A stretch of 64,000 nt of DNA. It comes from Hyphomicrobium sp. (GTDB taxonomy: Bacteria; Pseudomonadota; Alphaproteobacteria; Rhizobiales; Hyphomicrobiaceae). Positions 36,868 to 45,792 of this stretch are shown here, one piece after another; positions within the stretch are counted from its first letter, which is position 1; each line of letters begins with the position of its first letter. Location of the stretch: assembly GCA_016793445.1 (NCBI GenBank), contig JAEUME010000016.1:186001-250000 (forward strand). Direction: 5' to 3'. Below the pieces are notes generated by a model, which was not told where the DNA came from, searched no databases, and saw only the letters and a list, made by a program, of their open reading frames with translations. Both the position numbers and the translations under genes were made by a program.

Positions 36868-37707
36868 TCAGTTCATACCTACAACGTTACACCCGGAGGG
36901 CCTGTCGTCGCCTTCCCCAAAAAAAGCATGTTCGCTAAAGGGGGCGCTTGTGTCCCATTCGCCCGACTTCGTTAGCGCTTTCATTCTCCACCTCTCGGGC
37001 AGAAGCAGCGCACCGTGCAATCCCTTCACGCGCCAACCGTGCCAACCCAAATCTTCAACTTCAGCTCTTGAAAATAACCGGGAACCGTACTTCTGTCTCG
37101 CGTGTTCAGCACTCAGAATGATGTAGTGCCGAAGGACAAATTTTGCCGGAAAAATCTTCCTTCCCAGAAAGAACACCGAGTGCCCGCCACTGCTCGCCAG
37201 ATCGACTTTGTTGCCAGTATTTTTCCATGCGTTGACCCGGTGCAAGGGCCGAGGTTGAAAGTAGTAGTAGTGCCGCATAAGCCGCACATAGTCGGTATGC
37301 TCAAACCGTGCTTCTGCTGAAGTTGGCACAAAAACGAACTCAGCGAAATCTACGGCGTTGTGTCCGGATGCGTCGACGACCTCCAGGGCTGTCCGAAGGT
37401 CAGCGTAAGGCGCCGGGGCCTGCCTGATTTCATCAGCGTCGTGGTGAATGTACCAGTCCGCGCCCAACGACCCAGCCAATTCTTCTTTGCGTCTCAGCAG
37501 GCCCTGCCAATCATAGTGTCCAGGATAGGGATAAGTCTCCAGGTGGATCACCCCATGACCGACATTCTGCCGTGCGATTTCCAAGGTCTCATCGGTAGAC
37601 TCGTTGTCAATGATTGCGACCTCGACATTCTGCTCCCGCAGGTGTGACAGACAGCGTTGAAGGTACAGAGCCTCATTTCGTATTGCCAAAATAGCAACGA
37701 CCTTCAT
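36868..37707 (-). CDS. Family 2 glycosyltransferase
   Basis: GT-A fold enzyme: N-terminal VVAILAIRNEALYLQRCLSHL, then VAIIDNESTDETLEIA and the metal motif in WYIHHDADEIR (D-A-D). The C-terminal half (GGHSVFFLGRKIFPAKFVLRHY) is the conserved acceptor part of this subgroup. No membrane segments. 279 aa from ATG 37705-37707; a longer frame from 37740 adds 11 residues. Co-directional with the next glycosyltransferase and possibly read through from pnkp, but 231 bases separate them. Confidence 0.83.
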   Translation of the reverse strand: MKVVAILAIRNEALYLQRCLSHLREQNVEVAIIDNESTDETLEIARQNVGHGVIHLETYPYPGHYDWQGLLRRKEELAGSLGADWYIHHDADEIRQAPAPYADLRTALEVVDASGHNAVDFAEFVFVPTSAEARFEHTDYVRLMRHYYYFQPRPLHRVNAWKNTGNKVDLASSGGHSVFFLGRKIFPAKFVLRHYIILSAEHARQKYGSRLFSRAEVEDLGWHGWRVKGLHGALLLPERWRMKALTKSGEWDTSAPFSEHAFFGEGDDRPSGCNVVGMN

Positions 37708-37938
37708 GCGCACACCTACTTGGTTACCTTTGCCGGCCAAGGGCCCGTCACCGGGCGTTTTCCGATCTGCTGCTCATGGAGCACTTCTTAATTTTACTCT
37801 ACAGGCAAGCCCGATGAACAGAGCGCACGCAGCGGCGAGAAATTAAACCGGTGGAACGGCGGTGCACAGCTGAAAGTTGTCCACACCCAAGCAACATTCA
37901 GCGCGCATTGTAGTCTGCAGCAAGGGCGGTTCGGCGTT

Positions 37939-40503
37939 TCACAACCGCGGGTCGACGGGTTCGCTTTCAAGCGCCAAGACACCGAACACACACTCGTGCA
38001 CACGCCGCAGCGGCTCGCGGGCGACGAAACGCTCCAGTGCCTCTAGACCTAGCGCGAATTCGCGGGATGCGAGCGAGCGCTTGGCATTGAGGCCGCGCTT
38101 GCGCAGGCGGACGAGATTTTCCTCCCGGTCGTAGTCGGGGCCGTAGATGATGCGCAGGTAATTCTGGCCCCGGCATTTGACGGCCGGCTGCAACAACCGG
38201 TTCTGTGCGCCGCGTGCAAGGAATTGCTCGGGCTTGACGACCATACCTTCGCCGCCCGCCGCCGTCATCTCCATCCACCACGCGATCGCAGAACCGCGCG
38301 TCTCTGGCCGATCAAAGTCAACAACCCTTGTACGGGTTGCCTGAAACAAAGGATCATGGGCGGCGAGGCGGGCAAGCGTTTCCATGTGCCAGGTGTGGCT
38401 CTGCTCGGTATGCACCATGCCTTCGCTGGCCAGGATATGAAACGGCGCGATGCACACGCCTTCGAGACCGGTGACAGGCCAGCAGTATTGGCGCACGGCG
38501 GCCCTGAACGCATCAACGCGGCGGCGCTCGTCGGCGAAGCGTTCGCTTAGACCGTGGGTATCGATGCCGCGTTCCGCAGCGGCGGCGAGAGCCGCCTGGG
38601 CCAGCGCGAGGCCGGCTCCTGCCGCAGCTCCGACAGGCGCGTACTGCTGCTCGATGAGAGCCTGCGCCTTTGCCGACCACGGCATGATCTCCGCGTCGAG
38701 GCAGAGCCAGTCGGTGTCGAGTTCGGCAAAGATGCCGCTCGCCTCGGCGGCGCGAGCCGTTCGCGCGATGACCTCGGCCGTCTCCGCCGCGTTCGAGAAA
38801 AACGGCCGGCCCGAGCGCGTATAGACGTGACCCTGGGCGCCGGTCGTGACGCCAAAGCGGCGTCGCGCTGCATCGCTGTCCCGGGCGAAGACGATGATGG
38901 CGCGCGAGCCCATGTGCTTTTCCTCGCAGATGACGCGGCGAACGCCGGCCCGCTCGTAGAAGCTCAACGCCTCAGCTGGATGTTCCAGGAATCCGGGCTC
39001 ATTTGACGTTTCGCAGGGCGACATGGTCGGCGGCAGGTAGATGAGCCACTTGGGGTCGACGGCGAAGCGAACCATGACTTCTAGCGCGGCCGCAGCGTTT
39101 TCCTCGCGGATGGTGATCGAGTGCGAATGGCGCGAGGTCAGGATGCGCTTGCCTAAGACATCGGCGATATCAAGCGTATCGTCGTGCTCCTGCTGTGCAG
39201 AGAGGAAACCAGCCGGCAGTGCCAGCGGACGAACCGGCTCGCAATGTACCTTGCGCGCGGTCTCGCTGACGAGTTCCATCTCGGGATAGCGCAATGCCGT
39301 GAGCTTGCCGCCGAAGACGCAGCCCGTGTCGATGCAGAGCGTGTTGTTCAGCCATTCGGTTTCGAGCACCGGCGTGTGCCCGTAGACGACGCGCGTGTCG
39401 CCACGGTATTCGGCGGCCCAGTTGTGCCGCACAGGTAGGCCGAATTCGTCGTTTTCACCCGTCGTCTCGCCATACATGCAGAACGCGCGAATGGCGCTCG
39501 ATGCCCGGTTCTGCATCTCCTGCTTGATACCGGCATGGGCCACCACGAGGCGGCCGCCGTCGAACATGTAGTGGCTTCTCAAACCGCCTATGAATTTCTT
39601 CACGCGTGCCTTGAACGTATCGCCGCCGGCGTTCAGGTCATCGATCGTAAGGGCAAGCCCGTGCGCAATTTTCACGTCGCGGCCAGAAAGCCACTTCTCG
39701 GCCTTTGCTTCGTGGTTTCCGACAACGCAATGGGCTGTACCGGCGTCGACCATGTCCATGACGAGACGCAGGCTGTCGCCCGTGCGCGGCCCGCGATCCA
39801 CAATGTCGCCAACGAAGACCGCCTTGCGTCCTTCGGGCGGCGTAACGGAATAGCGGACTAAATGTCCCGGCTCGTCGGTCTTTGCAATCGCGTAGCCGAG
39901 TTTCTTCAACAGCGCCTCAAGTTCGTCGCAGCAACCGTGAACGTCGCCGATGATGTCGAACGGGCCTTTTTCATCGCGCTTGTCGGTCCACAGTTTCATG
40001 CGGTTGACGCACGCGGATGCGATCTCCTCGGCCGTCTCCAGAATGTAGACGTGGCCGAAGCCCTCACGTTTCAGGCCGCGCAGGCTGCGCCGCAGCGCGC
40101 TCGTCTGATTGCGAACAACATGTGGACCGAAATCGCGGTCAGGCCGGGATCTGTTGCGCTCATGACAGACGTCCTCGCCCGGGTTGATGACGATTGCCGT
40201 CGGCAGCGTGTGCCACTTCTTGGCAAGCGTGATGATGCGCTTACGGTCCTCGGCCCGGACGTTGGTGGCGTCCACCACAGTCAATTTGCGCCGCTTCAAG
40301 CGTATTTCGAGTGTTGCGTAGAGCAGATCGAACGCGTCGCCAGTCGCGGCCTGATCGTTCTCGTCGTCGCTGACAAGGCCGCGGCAAATGTCGGACGAGA
40401 CGATCTCGGTCGAAAGGAAATGCTTGCGCGCGAAGGTCGACTTGCCGGACCCGGATGCGCCGATCAGAACGACGACGGTGAATTCGGGGATGTCGAGCTT
40501 CAT
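37939..40503 (-). CDS. pnkp: Polynucleotide kinase-phosphatase-ligase Pnkp (RNA repair)
   Basis: 854-aa three-domain RNA repair enzyme. Kinase: P-loop GASGSGKST at 15-23, lid arginines after 115; phosphorylates 5'-OH RNA ends. Phosphatase: binuclear metallophosphoesterase with GDVHG 186-190, GDIVDRGP 232-239, GNHE 262-265 and YGHTPV near 375; removes 2',3'-cyclic phosphates. Ligase: nucleotidyl lysine K529 in EEKHMGSR, followed by the downstream metal motifs EGMVVKPE and the C-terminal helical part. In known systems Pnkp pairs with Hen1 to seal ribotoxin-cut tRNA while adding a protective 2'-O-methyl group. Here the gene overlaps hen1 by 4 bases (ATGA), so the pairing is kept. Last gene of the RNA repair unit. 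Confidence 0.95.
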   Translation of the reverse strand: MKLDIPEFTVVVLIGASGSGKSTFARKHFLSTEIVSSDICRGLVSDDENDQAATGDAFDLLYATLEIRLKRRKLTVVDATNVRAEDRKRIITLAKKWHTLPTAIVINPGEDVCHERNRSRPDRDFGPHVVRNQTSALRRSLRGLKREGFGHVYILETAEEIASACVNRMKLWTDKRDEKGPFDIIGDVHGCCDELEALLKKLGYAIAKTDEPGHLVRYSVTPPEGRKAVFVGDIVDRGPRTGDSLRLVMDMVDAGTAHCVVGNHEAKAEKWLSGRDVKIAHGLALTIDDLNAGGDTFKARVKKFIGGLRSHYMFDGGRLVVAHAGIKQEMQNRASSAIRAFCMYGETTGENDEFGLPVRHNWAAEYRGDTRVVYGHTPVLETEWLNNTLCIDTGCVFGGKLTALRYPEMELVSETARKVHCEPVRPLALPAGFLSAQQEHDDTLDIADVLGKRILTSRHSHSITIREENAAAALEVMVRFAVDPKWLIYLPPTMSPCETSNEPGFLEHPAEALSFYERAGVRRVICEEKHMGSRAIIVFARDSDAARRRFGVTTGAQGHVYTRSGRPFFSNAAETAEVIARTARAAEASGIFAELDTDWLCLDAEIMPWSAKAQALIEQQYAPVGAAAGAGLALAQAALAAAAERGIDTHGLSERFADERRRVDAFRAAVRQYCWPVTGLEGVCIAPFHILASEGMVHTEQSHTWHMETLARLAAHDPLFQATRTRVVDFDRPETRGSAIAWWMEMTAAGGEGMVVKPEQFLARGAQNRLLQPAVKCRGQNYLRIIYGPDYDREENLVRLRKRGLNAKRSLASREFALGLEALERFVAREPLRRVHECVFGVLALESEPVDPRL

Positions 40504-41891
40504 TTGCAGAAAATCCCCATCTGCGAGGGCGCGCCGTGGCTCTCGTGAATGTCACCCAAGGGTTCTAACGACACCTCGTATCCATAGGTCTTGGCAATGC
40601 GCGCGCACCAATCTGAAAATTCGGCGCGGGTCCACTCGAAGCGGTGATCGGCGTGGCGGAACTGACCGGCCGAGAGCTTTTCGAAGAGCACGTTGTAGTC
40701 CGCATTCGGCGTCGTTACGATGACAGCGCGAGGCGCGGCATCGCCAAAGACGGCGCGTTCCATATGAATGAGGCGCTCGGGCTCGATGTGCTCGATGACC
40801 TCGACAAGCGCCGCCGCGTCGTAACCCCGCAGCCGCGCATCGCGGTAGATAAGCGCGCCTTGCAGGAATTTGACGCGCGCCCGCACACGGTCCGGCAGTC
40901 TCTCTAGCCTGTCGGCGGCGCGGGCCAGCGCGATGCTCGACACTTCGACGCCGACGATTTCGGCGAACTGCTTCTCTTTGATAAGACGTCCGATCAATTT
41001 ACCTTCGCCGCACCCGAGATCCAGAACGCGCGCCGCGCCGAGCCGCTTTAAAGCGTCTGCGACGGCATCGAGCCGGTGATCATGCAGACGCAGGGGCTTC
41101 TCGATAGCCTCTTCGGCGATGTCTTTCTTCGCATTATCGAGCGCCGTTTCGGGCTCCGCGTCTTCTCCCTCCGTCAACCGCGCGAGCGCCTCGCGGACAA
41201 GTGTCGAGCGGCCTTTGAGGTAGCGCGAGACGATCAGCTCGCGCTCGGGATGGCTTTTTAGCCAACCTTCGCCACGTGCGAGAAGCTTCTCGAGTTCGTC
41301 GTCGCCGACGTAATAGTGCTTGCGCGCGTCGAGTACGGGAATGAGGACATAGAGGTGTGAGAGCAAGTCGGAGAGTCGAATCGTGCCGGAGATCATGAGC
41401 GTGACATAAGGGCTGGCGCCCCAATCCCGGCGCACGGCGTCCATCGGAATTGGCTCGCAGGTAATCGAATGGCCGAGCGGCTCGAACAGCCGGTGCAGAA
41501 GATCGGGGCCGCCGCGCGCCGGAAGGGGAGCAACGCGAATGGTAAGCGGCAACGCTGTCTCGGCCAGCTCTTGGCGTTCTTTTGAGCGGCCCGAAATCGC
41601 TTCGCGGATCATGCGGCCCATGGCAACGCTTAGGAACGAAGAGGCGGCGTAGGGTCGATCGTTTACATACTGCTGCATCAGGCCATCGCCGCCCGATTTG
41701 CCGCGCACCAGGCCGACCGTATCGACATCGAGAATCAGCGCCGCCGTGCACCGCCCTTCCGTTGCTTCGGGGAAGCATAGCCAAGCCTTGCCGAATGCGA
41801 GGTCAAGCTGGTGAAGGCGGTTCGGGTTCTTGTGCAGCAAGAAGCCGAGATCCGTCGCGGGGCGGTGTGTGGTCGAAATTTCGAGATACAT
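40500..41891 (-). CDS. hen1: 3'-terminal RNA ribose 2'-O-methyltransferase Hen1
   Basis: 463 aa. Residues 1-240 are the bacterial Hen1 N-terminal domain that activates the Pnkp ligase; 265-463 are the methyltransferase. SAM-binding motif VLDLGCGEGKL at 289-299, metal-binding E-x-x-E-H in EVIEHIEPERL (E364, E367, H368) and the later HADHRFEWTRAEF histidine(s). Methylates the 2'-OH at the break before sealing, so the repaired junction resists recutting. The gene starts at ATG 41891, 77 bases after the RlaP-type gene, and overlaps pnkp. Confidence 0.95.
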   Translation of the reverse strand: MYLEISTTHRPATDLGFLLHKNPNRLHQLDLAFGKAWLCFPEATEGRCTAALILDVDTVGLVRGKSGGDGLMQQYVNDRPYAASSFLSVAMGRMIREAISGRSKERQELAETALPLTIRVAPLPARGGPDLLHRLFEPLGHSITCEPIPMDAVRRDWGASPYVTLMISGTIRLSDLLSHLYVLIPVLDARKHYYVGDDELEKLLARGEGWLKSHPERELIVSRYLKGRSTLVREALARLTEGEDAEPETALDNAKKDIAEEAIEKPLRLHDHRLDAVADALKRLGAARVLDLGCGEGKLIGRLIKEKQFAEIVGVEVSSIALARAADRLERLPDRVRARVKFLQGALIYRDARLRGYDAAALVEVIEHIEPERLIHMERAVFGDAAPRAVIVTTPNADYNVLFEKLSAGQFRHADHRFEWTRAEFSDWCARIAKTYGYEVSLEPLGDIHESHGAPSQMGIFCK

Positions 41892-41968
41892 GAATGAAGG
41901 ACCGGAGTAGCAGATTGCAATTTAGTTAGCCCACGTGCGAACTGGAGGAAAGTCTCGGCTAGGCGAGA

Positions 41969-42766
41969 TCAGAGCCCGGCGATGCGCGCGAACAAAGCGT
42001 TGGCATCCTCCAAGGCGCTTGATTGCGCTCTCCGGACGTGCGGGCGTGTTGCAGGATTGAGTCCGTCGAGGCCCTCACCGATCCAGGTTTCGAGGATTGC
42101 GATGCGCGGCCCCTTGCCCAGTTCGGGCGTTACCTGCTTTCGATTGAGCAGGTGCAGAATTGCGTCGCGAACGTCCGCTACGAGTTGCACGCCGGACATC
42201 AACTGCTGCAGGTTCATCGGCGGAAGAGACTGGCGCTCATTAATCCATTGTAGGGCGAGCAGCGGCCGGATCGCATAGAAATAGCGCTTGAGCTTAACCT
42301 CGGAACCGGTGCCGCCGGAGAGCTGTCCGCTTGCGATGCTATGATAAGCATGCGCCAGGACATCGAGATCTGCGTGCCGTTCGAACAGTGCGCGCGCAGC
42401 CGGGGCAAAAGTCGTGTTGTCGAAATAGACTATCGGCGACGTCAGCCACTCGTAGAATGCCGGGTTGGATTTGAGGAAGAGCCGCAAGGCCTTTCGCAAA
42501 TCCCACCCGGAGAGATCTACAAGCCGTCTATCAAGCGGGCGCTCAAGAACGTCGCGATCCTCCGCAATCGAGAGATACCAATCGCGTGGGTGCACATAGA
42601 TGAAGCGTACATCGTAGTCGCTGTCGGGAGAGGCAAAGCCCCAGGCGCGGCTCCCCGATTCCGCGGCAAACAGTATGCGCACGCCTTCTCCGCTGGCGAC
42701 GCGATCGAGCGTGGCGCAGATATGAGCGGTCATCTCGGGCGAGACGGTGGTGCTATCGTCAATCAT
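41969..42766 (-). CDS. RlaP-family nucleotidyltransferase (RNA repair)
   Basis: 265-aa DNA-polymerase-beta-superfamily nucleotidyltransferase. The active site is ESGSRAWGFASPDSDYDVRF: G-S at 38-39 and the metal ligands D50 and D52 in D-Y-D. This matches the RlaP family predicted from gene neighbourhoods to add or edit nucleotides during RNA repair. The C-terminal half (SGGTGSEVKLKRYFYAIRPLLALQWI, quoted across two halves of a helix) is characteristic of the family. Start at ATG 42766, 13 bases after rtcA; the longer frame would run through rtcA. Substrate is not known experimentally to me; a role in restoring nucleotides at damaged ends before ligation is inference. Confidence 0.85.
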   Translation of the reverse strand: MIDDSTTVSPEMTAHICATLDRVASGEGVRILFAAESGSRAWGFASPDSDYDVRFIYVHPRDWYLSIAEDRDVLERPLDRRLVDLSGWDLRKALRLFLKSNPAFYEWLTSPIVYFDNTTFAPAARALFERHADLDVLAHAYHSIASGQLSGGTGSEVKLKRYFYAIRPLLALQWINERQSLPPMNLQQLMSGVQLVADVRDAILHLLNRKQVTPELGKGPRIAILETWIGEGLDGLNPATRPHVRRAQSSALEDANALFARIAGL

Positions 42767-42779
42767 GCCGGTCTCAGTA

Positions 42780-43796
42780 TCATGCTTCGACCGAAATCCG
42801 CCAACGGCCCTTCGCCTCTTCCTTGAGCTTAAAGGACAGCGGCAGGAACTTCTCGATGATCTCGATATTGGTGCGGGTATGCGCGGTCGGGTGCTGTGTG
42901 AAAAATGCACCGCCCCCCGCAAGTGCCATCGGCAGGAGCAGCTGATCGGCGAGGTGCGGGCCGACCGGTACGCCGGCGGCCAGATATGCGCGCACCTCGT
43001 CGACTACGTTTGCGGCCACGGTCTCGGCCGGCATTCTGCGTTCGCCGAAGCCGGTGAAAATTTCCGTGATGTTTTCCGAACCTAGTTCCACCTGAACGAC
43101 GTTGCCCGGCCCGTCGGCCTCGACCGCGCGGCAGTTCGCCCGCTCCTTCGGCCAAGTCATGAGGTCGAGAACGGTCGCCACCTCGCGCTCGGCCACATCG
43201 AAGGGAATGTTGGCGACCGCGGCAATCGTTTGACACGCGGCCGGAACACCGCGTTCCAATATCTCGATCGGCTTGAGCGCGGCGCAAGGCTCGACTCGCG
43301 CACGCCAGCATCCGCCGCCTGCGGGATAGAATCCGTGCCGCTCGAGACGTGCTTCGACCTTGGCACCCATGCGCGCGAGCAGCGGCAAAAAGGCCCGCTC
43401 GAGATAGTCGAACGTCGGCGCGGAAGGATTGTGGGTTCCGCCCGAAAGCTCGATTGACGACGTTTCTTTCGCCGTGAGCAGCGCCAGAAACACAGTCTGG
43501 AACACGAGCGCGGTCGAGCCCGCCGAGCCGATGGCAAACTTGTAGGTCCCGCCCTTGATGGCGCGCGGCGCAAACTTCAGCGCGCGCGAACCAAGGTGCG
43601 CGCCGGTGATCTCAGCAGAGGAAATCGCCGACGCGGCTTCGATGCACGTCAGATGTTGGCGCAGAAGGCCCGGCTTCTTGCGGCCAGCGCGAATGTTCTC
43701 GATGCCGAACGGTTCGCCCGTGATCATCGAGAGCGTCAAGGCCGTGCGCAGCACCTGCCCGCCGCCTTCGCCCTGGCTGCCGTCAATTAGAAGCAT
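42780..43796 (-). CDS. rtcA: RNA 3'-terminal phosphate cyclase
   Basis: Converts RNA 3'-phosphate to 2',3'-cyclic phosphate using ATP through a covalent AMP-histidine, thereby producing RtcB-ready ends. Begins with the family start LLIDGSQGEGGGQVLRTAL, has FAIGSAGSTALVFQT in the middle and the adenylated histidine H306 in HTRTN. 338 aa, normal. It follows rtcB by 3 bases. Confidence 0.96.
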   Translation of the reverse strand: MLLIDGSQGEGGGQVLRTALTLSMITGEPFGIENIRAGRKKPGLLRQHLTCIEAASAISSAEITGAHLGSRALKFAPRAIKGGTYKFAIGSAGSTALVFQTVFLALLTAKETSSIELSGGTHNPSAPTFDYLERAFLPLLARMGAKVEARLERHGFYPAGGGCWRARVEPCAALKPIEILERGVPAACQTIAAVANIPFDVAEREVATVLDLMTWPKERANCRAVEADGPGNVVQVELGSENITEIFTGFGERRMPAETVAANVVDEVRAYLAAGVPVGPHLADQLLLPMALAGGGAFFTQHPTAHTRTNIEIIEKFLPLSFKLKEEAKGRWRISVEA

Positions 43797-43799
43797 GTC

Positions 43800-45047
43800 T
43801 CATCCCTTCACGCACACGACCTGGCGCAGCGTATGCACGATCTCCACGAGATCGGCCTGTGCTGCCATCACGGCGTCGATATCCTTGTAAGCTTTCGGCG
43901 TTTCGTCGATCACGTCGGCGTCCTTGCGGCATTCGATGCCCGCCGTATCGCGCGCATGATCTGCAAGCGTGAACTGCTTCTTCGCCTGCGTGCGCGACAT
44001 GACGCGGCCTGCGCCATGTGAGCACGAGCAGAAGCTCTCGAGGTTGCCCTTGCCGCGCACGATGAACGAGCGCGCGCCCATTGAGCCCGGGATGATGCCC
44101 ATCACGCCATCGGCCGCGCGAACGGCACCCTTGCGCGTGACAAGAATGTCGTGCCCGAAGTGCTTCTCCCGCGCCACGTAGTTGTGGTGGCAGTTCACCG
44201 CCTGCGCGCCGATCTGGAACGGCGGCAAGTGTTCGCGCAGTACGCGCAAGATCGCCTCCATCATCGCCTGACGGTTTTCCCACGCATAGTCCTGCGCCCA
44301 CATGAGTGCCTCGAAGTAATCATCGAAGTGCTCCGTGCCTTCCGAAAGGTAAGCGAGATCTTTGTCGGGGAGGTTGATGAAGTGAGTCTTCATATCCTCC
44401 CGCGCCAACTCGATGAAATATTGACCGATCGTGTTGCCGGGCCCGCGCGAGCCTGAATGAAGCATCACCCACACGGCATCGTTCTCATCAAGACAAAGCT
44501 CGATGAAGTGGTTGCCCGTGCCGAGCGAGCCGAGCTGATGCGCGGGCCGCTTGTGCGCGATCTTCGGATGCTTTTCGAGGATGCGGGCGTACCGCTCTTC
44601 GAGCGCGCGCCAGCGCGTACCGACCGAATTCGGCACGATCTCCCAGCCGCCTTTCAACGAGCGGCCCGGCGTCGTGATGAACCCGTGCGGCACGGCGCGT
44701 TCGATATTGGAGCGAATCTCCGCGAGGTTGTCGGGGAGATCCTTGGCCGAGAGCGTCAATTGCCACGCCATCATTCCGCAGCCGATATCGACGCCGACCG
44801 CGGCCGGAATGATCGCGCCCTTGGTCGGGATCACGGAGCCGACCGTCGAACCCATGCCGAAATGCACGTCGGGCATGACAGCGAGATGCTTGAAGATGAA
44901 CGGCATCGTCGCCGTGTTCATAAGCTGCTGTGCGGCCTGGGCTTCGACCGGCACGCCGCGCGTCCACATCTTTACGGGCGCGATTGCACCTTCTGCAGCT
45001 GCGGCGGGAGCATGACGATCGGCAAGAAGTTCGAACGAGTGGCGCAT
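43800..45047 (-). CDS. rtcB: RNA-splicing ligase RtcB
   Basis: GTP-dependent ligase joining 2',3'-cyclic phosphate (or 3'-P) and 5'-OH RNA ends. Metal ligands and active site are complete: C90 in DIGCGM, H180 in GTGNHFIE, H197 in LHSGSRG, HH at 287-288 in NCHHNY and the guanylated H344 in SHGAGR. 415 aa from ATG 45045-45047, preceded by GAGAGA; the frame continues upstream for 37 codons into a structured region that I take as leader. First protein gene after the Y RNA, same order as in the Salmonella rsr-yrlBA-rtcBA operon. Confidence 0.96.
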   Translation of the reverse strand: MRHSFELLADRHAPAAAAEGAIAPVKMWTRGVPVEAQAAQQLMNTATMPFIFKHLAVMPDVHFGMGSTVGSVIPTKGAIIPAAVGVDIGCGMMAWQLTLSAKDLPDNLAEIRSNIERAVPHGFITTPGRSLKGGWEIVPNSVGTRWRALEERYARILEKHPKIAHKRPAHQLGSLGTGNHFIELCLDENDAVWVMLHSGSRGPGNTIGQYFIELAREDMKTHFINLPDKDLAYLSEGTEHFDDYFEALMWAQDYAWENRQAMMEAILRVLREHLPPFQIGAQAVNCHHNYVAREKHFGHDILVTRKGAVRAADGVMGIIPGSMGARSFIVRGKGNLESFCSCSHGAGRVMSRTQAKKQFTLADHARDTAGIECRKDADVIDETPKAYKDIDAVMAAQADLVEIVHTLRQVVCVKG

Positions 45048-45233
45048 GGCATTTCTCTCAGTTGACTCTAGGCGGACGTTCTGCACGGCGGGCACCCCGG
45101 GTAACGAAAGGGGCGAGAGGCGAGCTCCGGACATCCGGTGGCGTGCTCCACACGCCATCGCTCTTAGGCTTTGGTGGATGTACTCCCGCTAGCATTTGCC
45201 CGGAGTGTCCGCCACGCAGTACGCAATTTAAGG
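45048..45233 (-). other. Structured leader between the Y RNA and rtcB
   Basis: 186 bases without a likely gene. Two perfect small inverted repeats lie close together: CCGGA-CA-TCCGG at 45127-45138 and GGCGTG-CTCCA-CACGCC at 45140-45156. They may be the leader of rtcB mRNA, a processing signal downstream of the Y RNA, or part of a second Y-like RNA; the sequence does not decide between these. Confidence 0.4.
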
Positions 45234-45402
45234 GCCGTGACGACGAGAGTGATGAAACGTTTGCCAAAGTCTGGCCGAAGCCAGGTCCGTTGGCACCTGC
45301 TCTACCTCTGAGCTACGGCATCTCTTGCGAGACACCGGCAGGATTCGAACCTGCGACCCGGTCGTCCAGCTACGATGTAGTTCCATCGGCATTCGTCACG
45401 GC
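45234..45402 (-). ncRNA. yrlA: YrlA-type Y RNA with permuted tRNA-like module
   Basis: I fold this as a Y RNA. Ends: perfect 10-bp stem GCCGUGACGA (45402-45393) with UCGUCACGGC (45243-45234); internal loop; then GAUGGAAC (45387-45380) with GUUUCAUC (45258-45251), 8 bp with one G-U. Inside is a tRNA-like module in permuted order: T arm GCAGG-UUCGAAU-CCUGC (45354-45338), acceptor 3' strand CGGUGUC plus UC, loop GCAA (45328-45325, a GNRA tetraloop), GA plus acceptor 5' strand GAUGCCG, UA, then D arm GCUC-AGAGGUA-GAGC (45313-45299). The anticodon arm is replaced by UGCCAA/UUGGCA enclosing CUGGC-UUCG-GCCAG (45284-45271). Bacterial YrlA RNAs are known to bind Ro and mimic tRNA with a capped acceptor stem. 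The neighbours are rsr (Ro) and rtcB, as in Salmonella. Confidence 0.87.
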
Positions 45403-45415
45403 TTTCTTGGTTGCG

Positions 45416-45450
45416 CCTTGCGGCCGGCTCCCCGAAGGGGAGTCGCAAGG
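45416..45450. other. Stable hairpin between rsr and the Y RNA
   Basis: Nested inverted repeat: outer arms CCTTGCG / CGCAAGG and inner arms CTCCCC / GGGGAG. It lies 14 bases before the Y RNA 5' end on the minus strand and might be a processing site or partial terminator that sets Y RNA level relative to rtcB. No T run follows it on the minus strand. Confidence 0.5.
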
Positions 45451-45551
45451 GGCAATTAAAGCAGTCCTGGCGACGAGGTTGTGTTTCACGAGACGCGACA
45501 TTTTTTGCAATGTAGTCCCGCGAGGCAGTCGCCAGGTTCATTCACTTCTAT

Positions 45552-45651
45552 CCCCCTCCCCGTGGGGAGAGGGCCTGGGCGAGGCGACTGTCAAACGCAA
45601 CAGCCCCCTCGTCCGCCCCTTCGGGGGCACCTTCCCCTTAAAGAGAGAAGG
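45552..45651. repeat. Palindromic intergenic repeat, degenerate copy C
   Basis: Shares with copies A and B the hairpins CCCTCCCC-GTG-GGGAGAGGG and the block CCCTCGTCCGCCCCTTCGGG with the following CACCTTCCCC. It is less well conserved than A and B. It lies between the rsr 3' end and the Y RNA, inside the presumed transcript. Confidence 0.65.
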
Positions 45652-45792
45652 AAAATCGGCCGGGGGGACGAGTTCGTGGCGCCCGAGACGTTCTCGGTTA
45701 CAGCGAATGTAGTCCCAGGCAGGCATTCCCCCCGGAGTTTTGGTTGCGCGGGGCGACTCTTCTCCGGAAAGCCAGCCGCCCCGCGCGAGATT

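Noticed and set aside
45298..45360. A tRNA gene or tRNA pseudogene
   Set aside because: The T and D arms are both perfect, but they occur in reversed order with the acceptor ends joined by GCAA and there is no anticodon arm. Together with the closing stems this fits a Y RNA, not a tRNA.
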